DNA of 64,000 nt from Diphasiastrum complanatum (lineage: Eukaryota; Streptophyta; Lycopodiopsida; Lycopodiales; Lycopodiaceae). Below are positions 41,172-50,715 of this stretch, piece by piece. Made by a program: the position numbers and the translations under genes. The DNA lies in NCBI GenBank assembly GCA_029204225.1, contig CM055108.1, positions 8,740,601 through 8,804,600 of the forward strand. Direction: 5' to 3'. The notes beneath the pieces were generated by a model. The model was not told the DNA's origin. It worked only from the letters and a program-made list of their open reading frames with translations, and ran no database searches. Numbering within the stretch: position 1 is the stretch's first letter; every line of letters begins with the position of its first letter.

Positions 41172-43760
41172 GTGATGTCTTCATGTATGCTTGCTAATGA
41201 TGGAGATCTAGATCCTTGGTGGATTGATAGTGGAGCAAGTTCACACATGACCTTTCACAAAGAGTACTTCACTTCTTTGTTGGCATATGGAGATGACAAG
41301 AGGGTGATCTACACGGACAATGATGGTGAGTGTGCAATCAAAGGGATTGGCACAATTCCTATTTCTCTCTCTACAAATGGGAATGTTCATTTGGAGGATG
41401 TCTTGTTTATTCCATCTATTACCAAGAATTTGCTTAGTGTGAGACAAATGCTAAGTAAGGGCCTCAAGGTGGAGTTTGATGGAGATGCTTGTTTGATCAA
41501 AAGGAAGGATGTCTTGATTGGAAAAGGTAAAAGGCAAGGGAAGTTGTTCAAACTTGATGCTTGTGTTATTGCTAACCAATTTGGATGTGTTGCAAGGGAG
41601 CATATTTCTATTCAAGAGGTTTGGCACAAAAGGATGGGACACCTCAACTTCAAGTCACTGGAGGTAATGGCAAGGAAGAACGTTGTGATTGGTCTTCCAA
41701 GTTCCTTAAGTAATGACAAGCATGTTTGTGAGTCTTGTGCTTTGTCTAAGTCACATAGAATACCTTATACTAAATCTATTTCTAGATCTACAAAGCCTTT
41801 TCAACTTGTACATTCGGATATTCATGGATTTACTACAATTAGCAATAGTGGAGCTAAGATGTATGTAACATTCATTGATGATTTTAGTAGATTTTGTTGG
41901 ATCTATCTACTAAAGAGCAAGGATGAAGTGTATGATGTCTTTGTCAAGTTCAAGAATGCAAGGGAGAACCAATTCTCCACAAAGATCAAGTGCTTGAGAG
42001 GTGACAATGGTGGTGAGTACATATCTAACAAGTTCAAGGCCTTTTGTGATGAGCATGGGATCAAGAGGGAGTATACAACATCAAGGACCCCACAACAAAA
42101 TGGAGTGGCTGAAAGGAAGAATAGAACTTTATGTGAAAGTGCTAAAGCTATGAGGTTAAGTGCTAATCTTGACAAACCATTTTGGGATCAAGCTTTGTTG
42201 TGTGCCAATTTCTTGTGCAATAGGTGGCCGAGTGCTATTTTGGATGGAAGGACACCTTTTGAGATGCTATTCAAGAGGAGGCCGAATGTCAACTTTCTAA
42301 GAACCTTTGGATGCACATGCTATGTCAACATTACTCTTGATGATAGGACCAAGGAGGATCCATCTTCAAGAAGAGGTATTTTTGTTGGATATAGTGAGGT
42401 GAGTAAAGCCTACAAGGTTTACATTCCTTCTACTAACAAAGTGATTGTTGGTAGAGATGTCATTTTTGATGAGGGAAACATTCCAAAGGTGTCTTCAAGC
42501 ATGATTGATGGTAAAGTAGATGGATCTAACATTCTTGATGTTGATGAGAAGGATCCTACTTTGGATGGTGGTGATGATGGACCTTCATCAAGTCAAAAGC
42601 CAAGGAGAACATCAAGAGAAAGACAAGTACCTTCAAGGCTCACATATGATCAAAAGGGTAAGCAAGTAGTTTCTGGAAATTATGTTGCTTTCCTAACCTC
42701 TTTGGATGAGCCTACAAGTATAGATCAAGCAAGGAAAGAAGAGGAGTGGATCCAACCAATGGATCTTGAGTATCGATCTCTTATGAAGAGTGGAACATCT
42801 TTTGGAGGATCTTCTTGTGTACATGGAGCTATGCAAGTGGATGGATGTTATCTTGCTGTAAAATCAAGTAATGGATCTGGAAAACAAATTTTGTTCAATG
42901 ACTTTGATGGTCAAGTTGAAGATCAAGAGGTTGATCTCAAAGCGCTTCAACTAGTCAAAAGGGAAGTTGGCAATTTGGAGCTAGTCAAGAGCATCAAAGG
43001 AGAGGTAATTGGCAAAGGTGTTATGGATCTATTTTTGCAGCATATTGAAGACTTAAGTAAGGTCAAAGGAGCAGCAAGGAAGTGTTGTTCAAGTTTACTT
43101 TACTTGTTCTATCTCATGTTTGAGCAATTTCATGTGGATGTGTGCAAATTGTCAAGATATGGTAAAACTAGCTACATTGGTGAGCATTGTTTTGATGTTG
43201 GATTTGTACTAGCATTCTTGGCTGATTTTGCTGATGGAAATGAAGCTATTGGAGGTTCATTATGTCACTCATCCATGGCTAAGTTCTCAAGTGTTGAGCT
43301 ACTTGGTGCCAATACTTGGAGATTGTCAAGTTTTGGTGAATTCATGGTCATTTTCTTGTGTCGAGTAGATCTTGAAGATGGACTAGTGAAAACTACTTGG
43401 TTTATGGAGTCATGTGGTGCTGGATTTGCATCATTTATGTACTCACCTACTCATGGATTTCCAAGGTTTGATGGTTTCTTGTGGCAAGATGAAGATGGAG
43501 GCTCATTCATAGAGTATCATGGTGGATACAAGGCAAAAAAGGACAAAGGAGGAGGAGACATGCAAGCAAAAGTTGATCACTCACATTTATTGTTTGTTTG
43601 CTGTATTTTTCCAGAGAGTTCAGAGTTGGAAGCATGGTGGAATCATTTCATTTACATTCTATTTGATTCTTCATGTTCTAGTCACATTTTTACATGTAAA
43701 ATTGATGTAATCCCAAGTGGACACTATTCTCTATATCAATTATGGTTACATGATCATTGA
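41172..43760 (+). CDS. B2 protease-integrase fused to unknown domain
   Basis: 862 codons open. Protease WWIDSGASSHMT at about 16-27; pre-integrase W-H-K-R-M-G-H at about 151; integrase with H-S-D-I (about 213), R-G-D-N-G-G-E-Y (about 275, Gly for the usual Ser) and V-A-E-R-K-N (about 310). G-Y-S-E-V-S-K-A-Y and the acidic linker follow, to E-Y-R-S-L-M-K-S-G-T (about 540), where RT should begin. Instead about 320 residues of unrecognised sequence follow to the stop, with none of the RT motifs (no K-A-R-x-V-A-K-G, no Y-V-D-D). Only an in-frame TAA separates this from Gag. The ATG at 41172 lies inside the element frame and is probably not a true start. Confidence 0.9.
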   Translation: MMSSCMLANDGDLDPWWIDSGASSHMTFHKEYFTSLLAYGDDKRVIYTDNDGECAIKGIGTIPISLSTNGNVHLEDVLFIPSITKNLLSVRQMLSKGLKVEFDGDACLIKRKDVLIGKGKRQGKLFKLDACVIANQFGCVAREHISIQEVWHKRMGHLNFKSLEVMARKNVVIGLPSSLSNDKHVCESCALSKSHRIPYTKSISRSTKPFQLVHSDIHGFTTISNSGAKMYVTFIDDFSRFCWIYLLKSKDEVYDVFVKFKNARENQFSTKIKCLRGDNGGEYISNKFKAFCDEHGIKREYTTSRTPQQNGVAERKNRTLCESAKAMRLSANLDKPFWDQALLCANFLCNRWPSAILDGRTPFEMLFKRRPNVNFLRTFGCTCYVNITLDDRTKEDPSSRRGIFVGYSEVSKAYKVYIPSTNKVIVGRDVIFDEGNIPKVSSSMIDGKVDGSNILDVDEKDPTLDGGDDGPSSSQKPRRTSRERQVPSRLTYDQKGKQVVSGNYVAFLTSLDEPTSIDQARKEEEWIQPMDLEYRSLMKSGTSFGGSSCVHGAMQVDGCYLAVKSSNGSGKQILFNDFDGQVEDQEVDLKALQLVKREVGNLELVKSIKGEVIGKGVMDLFLQHIEDLSKVKGAARKCCSSLLYLFYLMFEQFHVDVCKLSRYGKTSYIGEHCFDVGFVLAFLADFADGNEAIGGSLCHSSMAKFSSVELLGANTWRLSSFGEFMVIFLCRVDLEDGLVKTTWFMESCGAGFASFMYSPTHGFPRFDGFLWQDEDGGSFIEYHGGYKAKKDKGGGDMQAKVDHSHLLFVCCIFPESSELEAWWNHFIYILFDSSCSSHIFTCKIDVIPSGHYSLYQLWLHDH

Positions 43761-43828
43761 AAGGAGATCTATTCTTAGGAAGAAGATCATTCTTATGATG
43801 GATCAAAGTTCTATTGGCAAAAACTATG
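42795..43828 (+). other. Foreign or swapped segment in place of RT
   Basis: About 1.03 kb between the B2 integrase-RT linker and the RT tail (W-K-L-G-K-R-V-L-R-Y remains at about 43829-43860). It is open in the element frame for about 320 codons. Visible features: V-D-L-K-A-L-Q-L-V-K-R-E-V-G-N-L-E-L-V, a Cys-Cys pair followed by L-L-Y-L-F-Y-L-M-F, V-G-F-V-L-A-F-L-A-D-F, E-F-M-V-I-F-L-C and a basic K-A-K-K-D-K-G-G-G-D segment whose DNA is purine-rich (about 43535-43560). Short hydrophobic runs are present but no clear transmembrane helix. I recognise no family. Host-gene capture, recombination with another element, or an unusual 3' region moved inward are all possible. Confidence 0.75.
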
Positions 43829-44414
43829 CTAAAAGCATTGAAAGCTAGGAAAGCGAGTTTTGAGGTACATCATTGGAACTCGAGATTGTGCATATTGAAT
43901 GAGGGATCATCACCTAATCTTTTTGGATTTTTAGATTCGGACTATGCTGGAGATATAATGGATAGGAATTCCATTAGTTCTTATTGTATTTTCATAGTTG
44001 ATGGAGCTATATCATGGATGTCGAAGAAACAAGCCACTATCTCATTGTCATCTAGTGAGGCCAAGTACAAAGCTCTTACACATTGCACAAAGGAGATGGT
44101 ATGGATCAAGAGGATGATCAAGGATCTTCACTTGCTGGATTTTTCAGAGAGCCCAATCATCTTTTGTGACAATCAATCAGCCCAAAGAATGGCATCCAAT
44201 CCTATCTTTCATGCTAGGAGCAAGCATATTGAGATACAATATCATTTTGTGAGGGAGTGAGTCATTGCAAAGGAGGTGGAGCTTCAACATGTGTCTTCAA
44301 GGGAATGTGTAGCTGATATCTTCACCAAAGCATTGGAAAAAGACTTGTTCATGAAGCATAGGACTTCACTTGGAGTATTATCAAAGTCTATGCTAAAACT
44401 AGTTGAAGAGGGAG
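43829..44414 (+). pseudogene. B2 RT tail and RNase H
   Basis: The RT tail G-K-R-V-L-R-Y-I-I-G-T-R-D is in a different frame from the open one at 43814-44260. That frame gives N-L-F-G-F-L-D-S-D-Y-A-G-D-I-M-D-R-N-S-I (first Asp), S-L-S-S-S-E-A-K-Y-K-A-L (Glu kept; E-A-E-Y has become E-A-K-Y), F-C-D-N-Q-S-A-Q-R-M-A (Asp) and R-S-K-H-I-E-I-Q-Y-H-F-V-R-E. A stop at 44258-44260 precedes the conserved tail (L-Q-H-V-S-S-R-E-C-V-A-D-I-F-T-K to M-L-K-L-V-E-E-G-V, 44281-44415). Without RT this part cannot act. Confidence 0.9.
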
Positions 44415-44835
44415 TGTGAAAGATTCAACTAGTTTCATCACATTTTGCAATATTTCCATATTTGGCATATTGAGGCCAAAACTTGTTTTAGATTAGAGGT
44501 TGACTTTTCAAAGTTCATTAGTTTAAATTTCACTTGAATAGACACTTTTTGAAAGTGTGGGAAAGATAGAATGCGAGTTTGAGTAGATTCAATTTGAAAG
44601 TTGGGTACATTGAATCTAGACCCAAAATTGGTAGGGTTAGCATTTTTGTGGGAAAGCCAAGTGACCAAATAGAGTTTGGACCTGCTATAAAAGGATGTAA
44701 CTCGTGGAGAGAGTCATCTTCTCTCTTCTCTATCTCATTTCATGCTTATACATGGTTCTCTTGGGTTCTACTATCCATTGGTGCACTATCTTGGTGATTG
44801 CTTGCAATTCTATGTGTAGAATGATCTATATTTGC
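44415..44835 (+). repeat. B2 3' LTR, truncated
   Basis: Begins TGTGAAAGATTC after GAAGAGGGAG. It follows the 5' LTR but retains about 55 bases that the 5' copy has lost (about 44443-44498). It stops at GATCTATATTTG (44835), about 240 bases before the expected end, and meets antisense gag sequence. Confidence 0.9.
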
Positions 44836-44839
44836 TAAG

Positions 44840-45122
44840 TAGATTAACTCAAGATTCCACTGCACTGATCAATTGACTTCCAATCATCAATGATGGAGAA
44901 AACGTCTTGACATGCATCTTTTGTAACAATGATTCAAGCATTATCCTGTAACAAGGATCAGTGATTAAGTAGATTTTGTAACCCATTAAGTATGACTTGA
45001 ACAAGTTCATTTTGGTTGATGGAGTCTCCTATGCATGACAATTCTCTATGGAGGTCCTTAAATCTCATTACATAAGCTGAAGCACATTCATCACTTCTCT
45101 GTACACCATTAAACTTGTAAAA
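44840..45122 (-). pseudogene. Copia gag fragment, antisense
   Basis: The minus strand from about 45120 reads Q-R-S-D-E-C-A-S-A-Y-V-M-R-F-K-D-L-H-R-E-L, then S-I-N-Q-N-E-L-V-Q-V-I-L-N-G-L. This matches the second half of copia capsid as in J (57000-57120: R-S-D-E-S-A-T-N-Y and S-E-L-V-Q-V-I-L-N-G-L). Two stops follow. The fragment lies between the cut B2 LTR and the A2 LTR. Confidence 0.75.
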
Positions 45123-45125
45123 AAA

Positions 45126-45824
45126 TGTTAGAAATTGGCAAAACTAGCTTGATAAAAAACCAGGTAGAATCATGTAAAATGTACATAAGTGTGTCCCACA
45201 CATGTGAGGACATGGAGCCACGTCAAAATCCTACCCTACTATAGTTTAGATCAATTCTAATGAGTTTTCAAGTCAATTTGGTAGTGATTCCTAGTTTATA
45301 GGACCTACATCCTAGATTTAAAGTGAAAATTGACCAACTAGCTACCTAACTAGCATGACTCTAGGAAATAGACTAGGGTTTCATTTTAGGACAAAAAGAC
45401 TGAGTTAACTTCCTTATTACATGCTGGAAATTCACCTAACTTCAACTTCCTTATTACAAAGGAAGTCACTTTTGCTATGTATTCCATCTCTCCATAGTGA
45501 GGAGGTAGATTATTATTGGAGCTTATTGGCAATCTTGAGCTAGTTCACTATGTACATTGAATTTTTGTGATCCAAATGAAATCAAATTGATTTCTACTTC
45601 AAACTCTATCTACAGGCCATACAACAGGCTGTAGTTCGGATTACAATGTTGATCAACGATTTTGATTGTTAATGCTTGTTGTTTGTCAAATTGCCAATCT
45701 AGATCAACTTTTTGATGACTAGTTTTTTGATAGATTGTTAAGCAAGCATACAATCATTCTTGTGGATCTTTCTAAGATCCATTTTTGGCCCTAAAGTATA
45801 GTAATTTCACATGGTATCAGAGCC
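45126..45824 (+). repeat. A2 5' LTR (686 bp) and primer site
   Basis: LTR 45126-45811 starts TGTTAGAAATTGG and ends TAATTTCACA. TGGTATCAGAGCC follows at 45812-45824. The LTR carries CACACATGTG (about 45194), a one-base variant of the palindrome found in the other LTRs. Confidence 0.88.
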
Positions 45825-46434
45825 AAGTACAAGGGCTTTAACAATTGAGCTAATGCAAATCCATTTTTAGCAAGTATTAGTGCTAAAAACTAGTATTGAG
45901 AGGATGAGTTAGAATCTACATTTTGGTGAGGGAAATTGATTCCAAACTTGGTAGGGATCCAAATCCATACTCTCCACATGTGTGCGCACCTCTGAACCTG
46001 CATTTATTGCATGATATTCATTTGATCCATAAAAATTCAATTTGTGAGTTCTTGATGATATTTTTATTGCTAATCTTTGGAAAAGCTACCAACTTTGAGT
46101 GCCATTAATTAGATTTGAATTTGATTCATGAGATCCAATTAATCTAGGCTGAAATGAAGACCTTTTTAAGTGATTTACAGGTCTTGAAAGTACATCAAGA
46201 AGAGTGAGGAGTCATTTTTTTGTCCAAAAATAGCCAAGATTGGCAAGATTTTATTGTAAGTAGATTTAAGATCATCTATATGCATTCCATCTTTGTGAGG
46301 GAGTGCTAGAACTGAGATTATAAGTCCATTTGTTGGATTAAAAATCTAATTTGAGTGAAACACTACAAGAGAGGCCTTTGAGAGTTTCTAGAGTCAATCA
46401 AATCAGTTTCTTTTTTGTAGAAATCACTAGTAAG
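45825..46434 (+). other. A2 leader
   Basis: About 610 bases between primer site and gag ATG, aligned with A1 5892-6505 (shared GTGAGGGA, TAATCTAGGCTGA, AGCCAAGATTGGCAAGATT and GAGGGAGTG blocks). No gene; the 61-codon frame at 45923 is part of the leader. Confidence 0.75.
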
Positions 46435-46937
46435 ATGGGATCTATTGGAGCTTACCTTCTAGAAGCTAGTGAGAGATTGAATTCTACAAATTCTGCTATT
46501 TGGAAGGTTAGGATGGAGTCACCAATGATGCTCCAAGACCTCTATGAATTCTTGATTGAACATGAAGATGAACCTCTAGGTGCACAAGAGTTAGTTAGAT
46601 ACAAGAAAAGATCTAGACTAGCCCTTCATTGTGTAAAGATGAATGTAAATAATGATCTTTTGAGAGAAGTATCATCTTGTACTAGTGCTAAAGAGGCTTG
46701 GGATTTTTTGAAATCAATCTTTAAATCAAGCAACCCTTCTAGAGTCCTCATGCTTAGAAACCAAATCTTGCAAAGCATGAAGTGAGGAGAGTGCACAAGA
46801 GCATGTGAATCAAGTCTCTAAATAGGGAGGTGGCTTCATTGGAGAGAAGATTCATGATGGAGAGCTTGTCAAATCATCCTTATTGGTCTAGGAGATGATT
46901 TCACAAATTTGGTCCAAAGTTTTGCCATCCAAGACAT
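46435..46937 (+). pseudogene. A2 gag capsid
   Basis: ATG at 46435: M-G-S-I-G-A-Y-L-L-E-A-S-E-R-L, then I-W-K-V-R-M-E-S, L-A-L-H-C-V-K-M-N-V-N-N-D-L-L-R-E-V and R-V-L-M-L-R-N-Q-I-L-Q-S-M-K, where TGA ends the frame at 46785. A small deletion follows K (A1 continues M-S-D-E-S-A-Q), and the rest to 46937 is frameshifted. This intact N-terminus shows what A1 lost to its palindrome. Confidence 0.9.
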
Positions 46938-47753
46938 TTGCCAACTATAAAAAAACTGTACAGTGTATTATTTCTTTGTAGAATGCTCCACACCAAGACA
47001 AGAATGAGTTCATTGTCTTTGCATGATGGAGATGATAAAGCCAATTTCTCATTCAAGGGCAGAAATAAGACCAATGGAAAGAAGAAACATCCAAATGAGG
47101 CCAAAGAAGAGGATGAAGCATCAAGCTCAAAGGGCAAGAAGGACAAGTCAAAGCAAAAATGTTTCTTTTGTGGGAAGAAGGGGCATTATGCATCCGAATG
47201 CTGCAAGAGGCTAAGAGCACAAGAGGAAGAGGACAAAGAAGAAAACCTTGCACACGAGGAGGAGGAGGATGAACTAGATGTATTCTTGATGGCATCTACA
47301 TCCTCACCAACAAGCAATAGCAATTCAAGAGACCCTTGGTGGATTGATAGTGGAGCTAGCTCCCACATGACTTGTAAAAAGGACTTTTTCTCAACCTTAC
47401 ACTCATTCAATGATGCTAGAAAGTTTGTCTTTATTGCAAGTGATGAAGAGTGTAGAATAGATGGCGTTGGTACCATCTCTTTGTATCTAGAATCCTTAAT
47501 AAATATGGATCTTGAAAATGTCCTTTATGTACCATCAATTGCCAAGAATATGCTAAGTGTTGGTAAAATTTTGAAAAGTGGATTGGATGTCCACTTTAAG
47601 CATGGAGTTTGTTTTATTTTGAATAATGATGTTTGCATTTCAAGAGGATTTAAACATGGAAGATTGTTTAAATTGGAAGCTAATATTGCTTTTGAGAATG
47701 TGAACTTGGCAAAGGAGGAGATCACTCAAGTGGAGATCTTGGCAAAGCCTTGA
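46938..47753 (+). pseudogene. A2 zinc knuckle and protease
   Basis: 271 codons. Basic Gag tail, then zinc knuckle CFFCGKKGHYASEC (about 47161-47202), an acidic stretch of Glu/Asp (about 47220-47280), and protease WWIDSGASSHMT (about 47337) with D-S-G intact. L-E-N-V-L-Y-V-P-S-I-A-K-N-M-L-S-V-G follows, then C-I-S-R-G-F-K-H-G-R-L-F-K-L-E-A-N-I. It ends at V-E-I-L-A-K-P and a stop, where W-H-K-R-L would be expected. Unlike A1, the catalytic and zinc residues here are unaltered. Confidence 0.9.
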
Positions 47754-47964
47754 TATTGCTAGCATTGAGGAGGAGCATAAAAAGGAGGAAGATCTTGAGG
47801 ATCAGCCTCAAAGCATGAGAGTATCAAGTGTGCATCTTGCAAGGATGGAGAGCATTGGAGAGTCTACTATTTGAATACTTTTTGGATAGTATTCGTAGAC
47901 ATAAAATGGTTTTTTTCTTATATTTAAGATTCATGGTGTTTACTACTTTGTATGACAAGACAAT

Positions 47965-48328
47965 TGTTAGAAAGTGTCAAGGCTATAGCCCTTGCACAAC
48001 ACTCTTGGAACACAAATGGATGGGTAGCTCGGTGGTAGAGCACCCCACTGGAATGGGGGAGGTCCTAGGTGCAAACCACACACACCAAGTATAAAAACCC
48101 TTTACATGGTATCGGTTGTGGGTGTGGTCTAGGCGGGCGATAGCTAAAAAAGAGCTATGCCTTGAGGGGGAGTGTTAGAAAGTGTCAAGGCTATAGTCCT
48201 TGCACAACACTCTTGGAACATAAATGGACGGGTAGCTCAGTGGTAGAGCACCCCACCGGAATGGGGGAGGACCTAGGTTCAATCCCTAGCTCGCCGACCA
48301 CACACACCAATTGTAAAATTTTTTCACA
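47965..48328 (+). mobile_element. TRIM element with tRNA-like LTRs (364 bp)
   Basis: A miniature LTR retrotransposon. LTR-a is 47965-48106 (142 bp) and LTR-b 48173-48328 (156 bp), both TGTTAGAAAGTGTC...CA. ACAAT occurs on both sides (47960-47964 and 48329-48333). The internal part is only 66 bases: TGGTATCGG (seven bases of the Met primer site plus mismatches), a stem-loop (48136-48161: GGC, one-base bulge, ATAGCT, seven-base loop, AGCTAT, GCC) and the polypurine tract TTGAGGGGGAG (48162-48172). No coding capacity, so any movement would need proteins from other copia elements. LTR-a lacks 14 bases of LTR-b around the B box. Confidence 0.88.
48226..48300 (+). ncRNA. tRNA-like sequence inside the TRIM LTR
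   Basis: Canonical cloverleaf spacing: acceptor GGACGGG, TA, D arm GCTC-AGTGGTA-GAGC (4/4 pairs), A, anticodon arm CCCCA-CCGGAAT-GGGGG (4/5 pairs), variable AGGAC, T arm CTAGG-TTCAATC-CCTAG (5/5), acceptor CTCGCCG (5/7 pairs counting one G-U), A, then CCA. A box TAGCTCAGTGG (48233-48243) and B box GGTTCAATCCC (48276-48286) fit polymerase III promoters. Six T at 48319-48324 could terminate polymerase III. Position 33 is C instead of T, and the acceptor has two mismatches, so a working tRNA is unlikely. The formal anticodon would be GGA. A related, damaged copy lies in LTR-a (48020-48085). Confidence 0.75.
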
Positions 48329-48333
48329 ACAAT

Positions 48334-49002
48334 GATTAGATGCTTTCAAATCTACTTTCGTTGTTGACAAACCATTTGTCAAAATATTGGAAAAATCTAT
48401 CTACTGTTGTAAGTAGGGATCCTAAAAATGCCAAAGATGAATTAAGCTCTTTTGGCTTAGTAAAGACCCATCTTAGAATAAAATATTCAAGGTAGGTAGA
48501 AGTAGAAACTCGAGCTACCATAGGAATTGCCATTTGTACTTTGCATGCCACATTTAATGCATGAAAAGACTAGGTGGCACAATTAGACATAGTGAGGTGG
48601 CTTGAATAAGTCTAGATAGCTTGAGAGGTGGATTCATAACTCCAATTCAACTCAAAGTAGGAGGAGAGTCCATGGATCTATATATATGTGATGTACTCTC
48701 ATCGAGAAGATGATGAAATTTGTGTGTAATGCAAATTTGGAGACAAGCTCTTTGTGGCCTCTCTCTCTACTCGAGTTTTCTACTTTCATTTTCTCTCTCT
48801 AGTCGAGTTGAGGCATTTATTGTGCTTAGTTTCATGTTTTGTTGACAGACCTTGCTTGTAACACAATAATATTTCTTGTATGATCAGCTTTCCTATTGTC
48901 AATCAATGCTAGTCTGATCTTTATGATATTATTGGGCTTAGGAGATCAAAAGTACATGTGTAGGGCGTCCCACACGTGTGAATTCAACATGGTATCAGAG
49001 CC
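48334..49002 (+). repeat. K 5' LTR (start unclear) and primer site
   Basis: The LTR ends GAATTCAACA at 48989, followed by TGGTATCAGAGCC (48990-49002). A TATA-like CTATATATATG at about 48678, CT-rich leader tracts at 48765-48810 and CACACGTGTG at 48971-48980 fit an LTR. The left end is not defined: no second copy is present, and the TRIM lies just upstream, possibly inside the same LTR or its target. The antisense and sense frames in 48190-48550 are not convincing genes. Confidence 0.7.
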
Positions 49003-50715
49003 TACCTAAGATTTACAAGCAAATCTAATCAAAAAGTTTGCAAATTTGATCAGATTTCAAGCTAGGAATTGTCTAGATTTTACTTTCTAGCTAGTTTGCA
49101 GTTTTCTGGTGATTTAGAGCTTCAAACCACTTTGAATGATCCAGATCATGTACTGTACGGAATTTCAGGTGCTAGCATGTGTGAAATCCACCCATTTTCA
49201 GTTTGGTGGTTCTTTCTCACCTCAGATCCAAATTTCATGCAAATTAGCCCACTAGAAAGCTAGAAATGTGTAGAATTTGATGCAATTGGAATCATGACAG
49301 TTGGATAAGCCAATCAAAAGTTATAAGCTTTTAAAGAGTCATAGGTAGGGTGCCTAGACCTGTGAAAAATCGTGAGTACATGTCATTTATTGCTTGAATG
49401 ATCACAAAAATCATCCAGAAGTTGACCAATCTCATCTATATGTGATTTAGACAAAATTTATAGGTTCTAGGCAAATTGTTTCATACAAATAGATTGTATT
49501 TGAGTCAATTTGACATTTTTGAAGTATTTCACACATGTGAAATTCAAAGAACCATAACTTTTGCCATACTTCATCTTTTTTGATGATTCAAATCTTGTTT
49601 TAGAGAGATTGTCAAGCTAGTGAGATCTATCTCATAGTTTTTTGCTTTGTCTTACATAGGATTTGGTTTTTTAGCCCTTGATTGGTTCCTATAGTGAGAA
49701 GATAAGCAATTTTTTCATCCATCTTTTTTTATTTCCATCATTTTTTATGACTTCAATGGGTGTCTTTCTATTAGAAGCAAGTGAAAGATTGTCAACCTCC
49801 AATTACTCAATTTGGAAGGTTAGGATGGAATCTGTCTTAATACTACAAGATGTGATGGATATTGTACTTGGTATTGAAGAAGAACCACAAATTCCTCAAG
49901 AAATTCCAAAGTACAAAAAGAGAGCTAGGATGGCTCTGCATTATATTAAGATGAATGTCTCAAATGACATCTTAGGAGAAATTGGTGCTTGTACTAATGC
50001 CAAAGATGCTTGGGATACTCTCAAGTCCATGCTTGATAAAAAAAAGGATGTTGTGATTGCAAGAGACAAAAGGCAAGGTCATTATTCAAAATTGATGCTT
50101 GTGTTATTGCTAACCAAGTTGGATGTGTTGCAAGAGAGCAATTGTCCATTCAAGAGGTATGACACAAGAGGATGGGGCATCTCAACTTCAAGTCATTGGA
50201 GGTAATGGCAAAGAAAGCAAGTTGTGATTGGTCTTCCAAGTTCCTTAACTAGCATCAATCATGTTTGTGAACAATGTGCCTTGTCAAAGTCACATAGCTT
50301 ACCTTATAAGATATCTACATCTAGATCTACTATGCTTTTTCAAATTGTGCATTCGGATATTCATGGAGTTACTACAATTAGCAATAGTGGTGCTAAGATG
50401 TATGTAACCTTTATTGATGATTTTAGTATTTTTTGTTGGGTATATCTACTAAAGCGCAAAGATGAAGTGTATGACTTTTTCAAGCTCAAGATTGCAAGGG
50501 AGGTATAAATCTCCACCAAAATCAAGTGCTTGAGGAGTGACAATGGTGGTGAGTATATTTCTACAAGTTTAAAGCTTTTTGTGATAAGCATGGGATCAAG
50601 AGGGAGTAGACAAGTCCAAGGACACCACAACAAAATGGAGTGGCCGAGAGGAAGAATATCTAAAGTTGGATCAAAGTAGTATGGTTAAGACTATGCAATC
50701 TAGTGGAAGAGGGAG
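49003..50715 (+). mobile_element. Chimeric copia K/B internal region
   Basis: A leader (49003-49746) and K-type gag N-terminus are joined at about 50036 to B-family pre-integrase and integrase, which then jumps at about 50660 to a copia C-terminal tail and a B-like 3' LTR. The 5' LTR (ending 48989) is unlike the 3' LTR (50716-51304), so the two ends belong to different families. Confidence 0.82.
49747..50508 (+). pseudogene. K/B fused gag and integrase remnants
   Basis: ATG at 49747: M-T-S-M-G-V-F-L-L-E-A-S-E-R-L, then N-Y-S-I-W-K-V-R-M-E-S and A-W-D-T-L-K-S-M, a copia Gag N-terminus close to J (I-L-Q-D-V-M-D-I-V). After L-D-K the frame reads K-K-D-V-V-I-A-R-D-K-R-Q-G, which is the B protease/pre-integrase border (compare R-K-D-V-L-I-G-K-G-K-R-Q-G), frameshifted to 50205. 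Integrase continues at 50224-50508: H-V-C-E-Q-C-A-L, M-Y-V-T-F-I-D-D-F-S-I-F-C-W, stopping before the D-N-G-G-E block (about 50535, another frame). Confidence 0.87.

Larger units (their letters stand above)
34451..44835 (+). mobile_element. Ty1/copia element B2, with nested H and a replaced RT
   Basis: 5' LTR (34451-35047), primer site, leader (35062-35644), then the complete insertion H (35645-40314), then B2 gag (40323), pol without RT, RNase H and a 3' LTR cut at about 44835. B1 shows the same leader without H, confirming the insertion site. The LTRs have diverged (the 5' copy lacks about 55 bases near its start), so B2 is older than H. Confidence 0.92.
45126..47870 (+). mobile_element. 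Ty1/copia element A2, integrase and RT missing
   Basis: LTR, primer site, leader, gag, zinc knuckle and protease, then at about 47753 a jump to the acidic integrase-RT linker (E-E-E-H-K-K-E-E-D-L-E-D-Q-P-Q at about 47770-47815, compare E-E-E-L-E-D-P-P-E-D in A1). The whole integrase is deleted, and nothing of RT or a 3' LTR follows before the TRIM region. It shares family with A1. Confidence 0.88.

Noticed and set aside
43570-43760. Envelope-like protein at the end of the B2 frame
   Set aside because: Short hydrophobic runs exist, but no signal peptide, convincing transmembrane helix or separate start; not enough to name it.
48226-48300. A working nuclear tRNA gene
   Set aside because: Position 33 is C, the acceptor stem has mismatches, and the sequence lies within an LTR of a TRIM; tRNA-like is the safer call.
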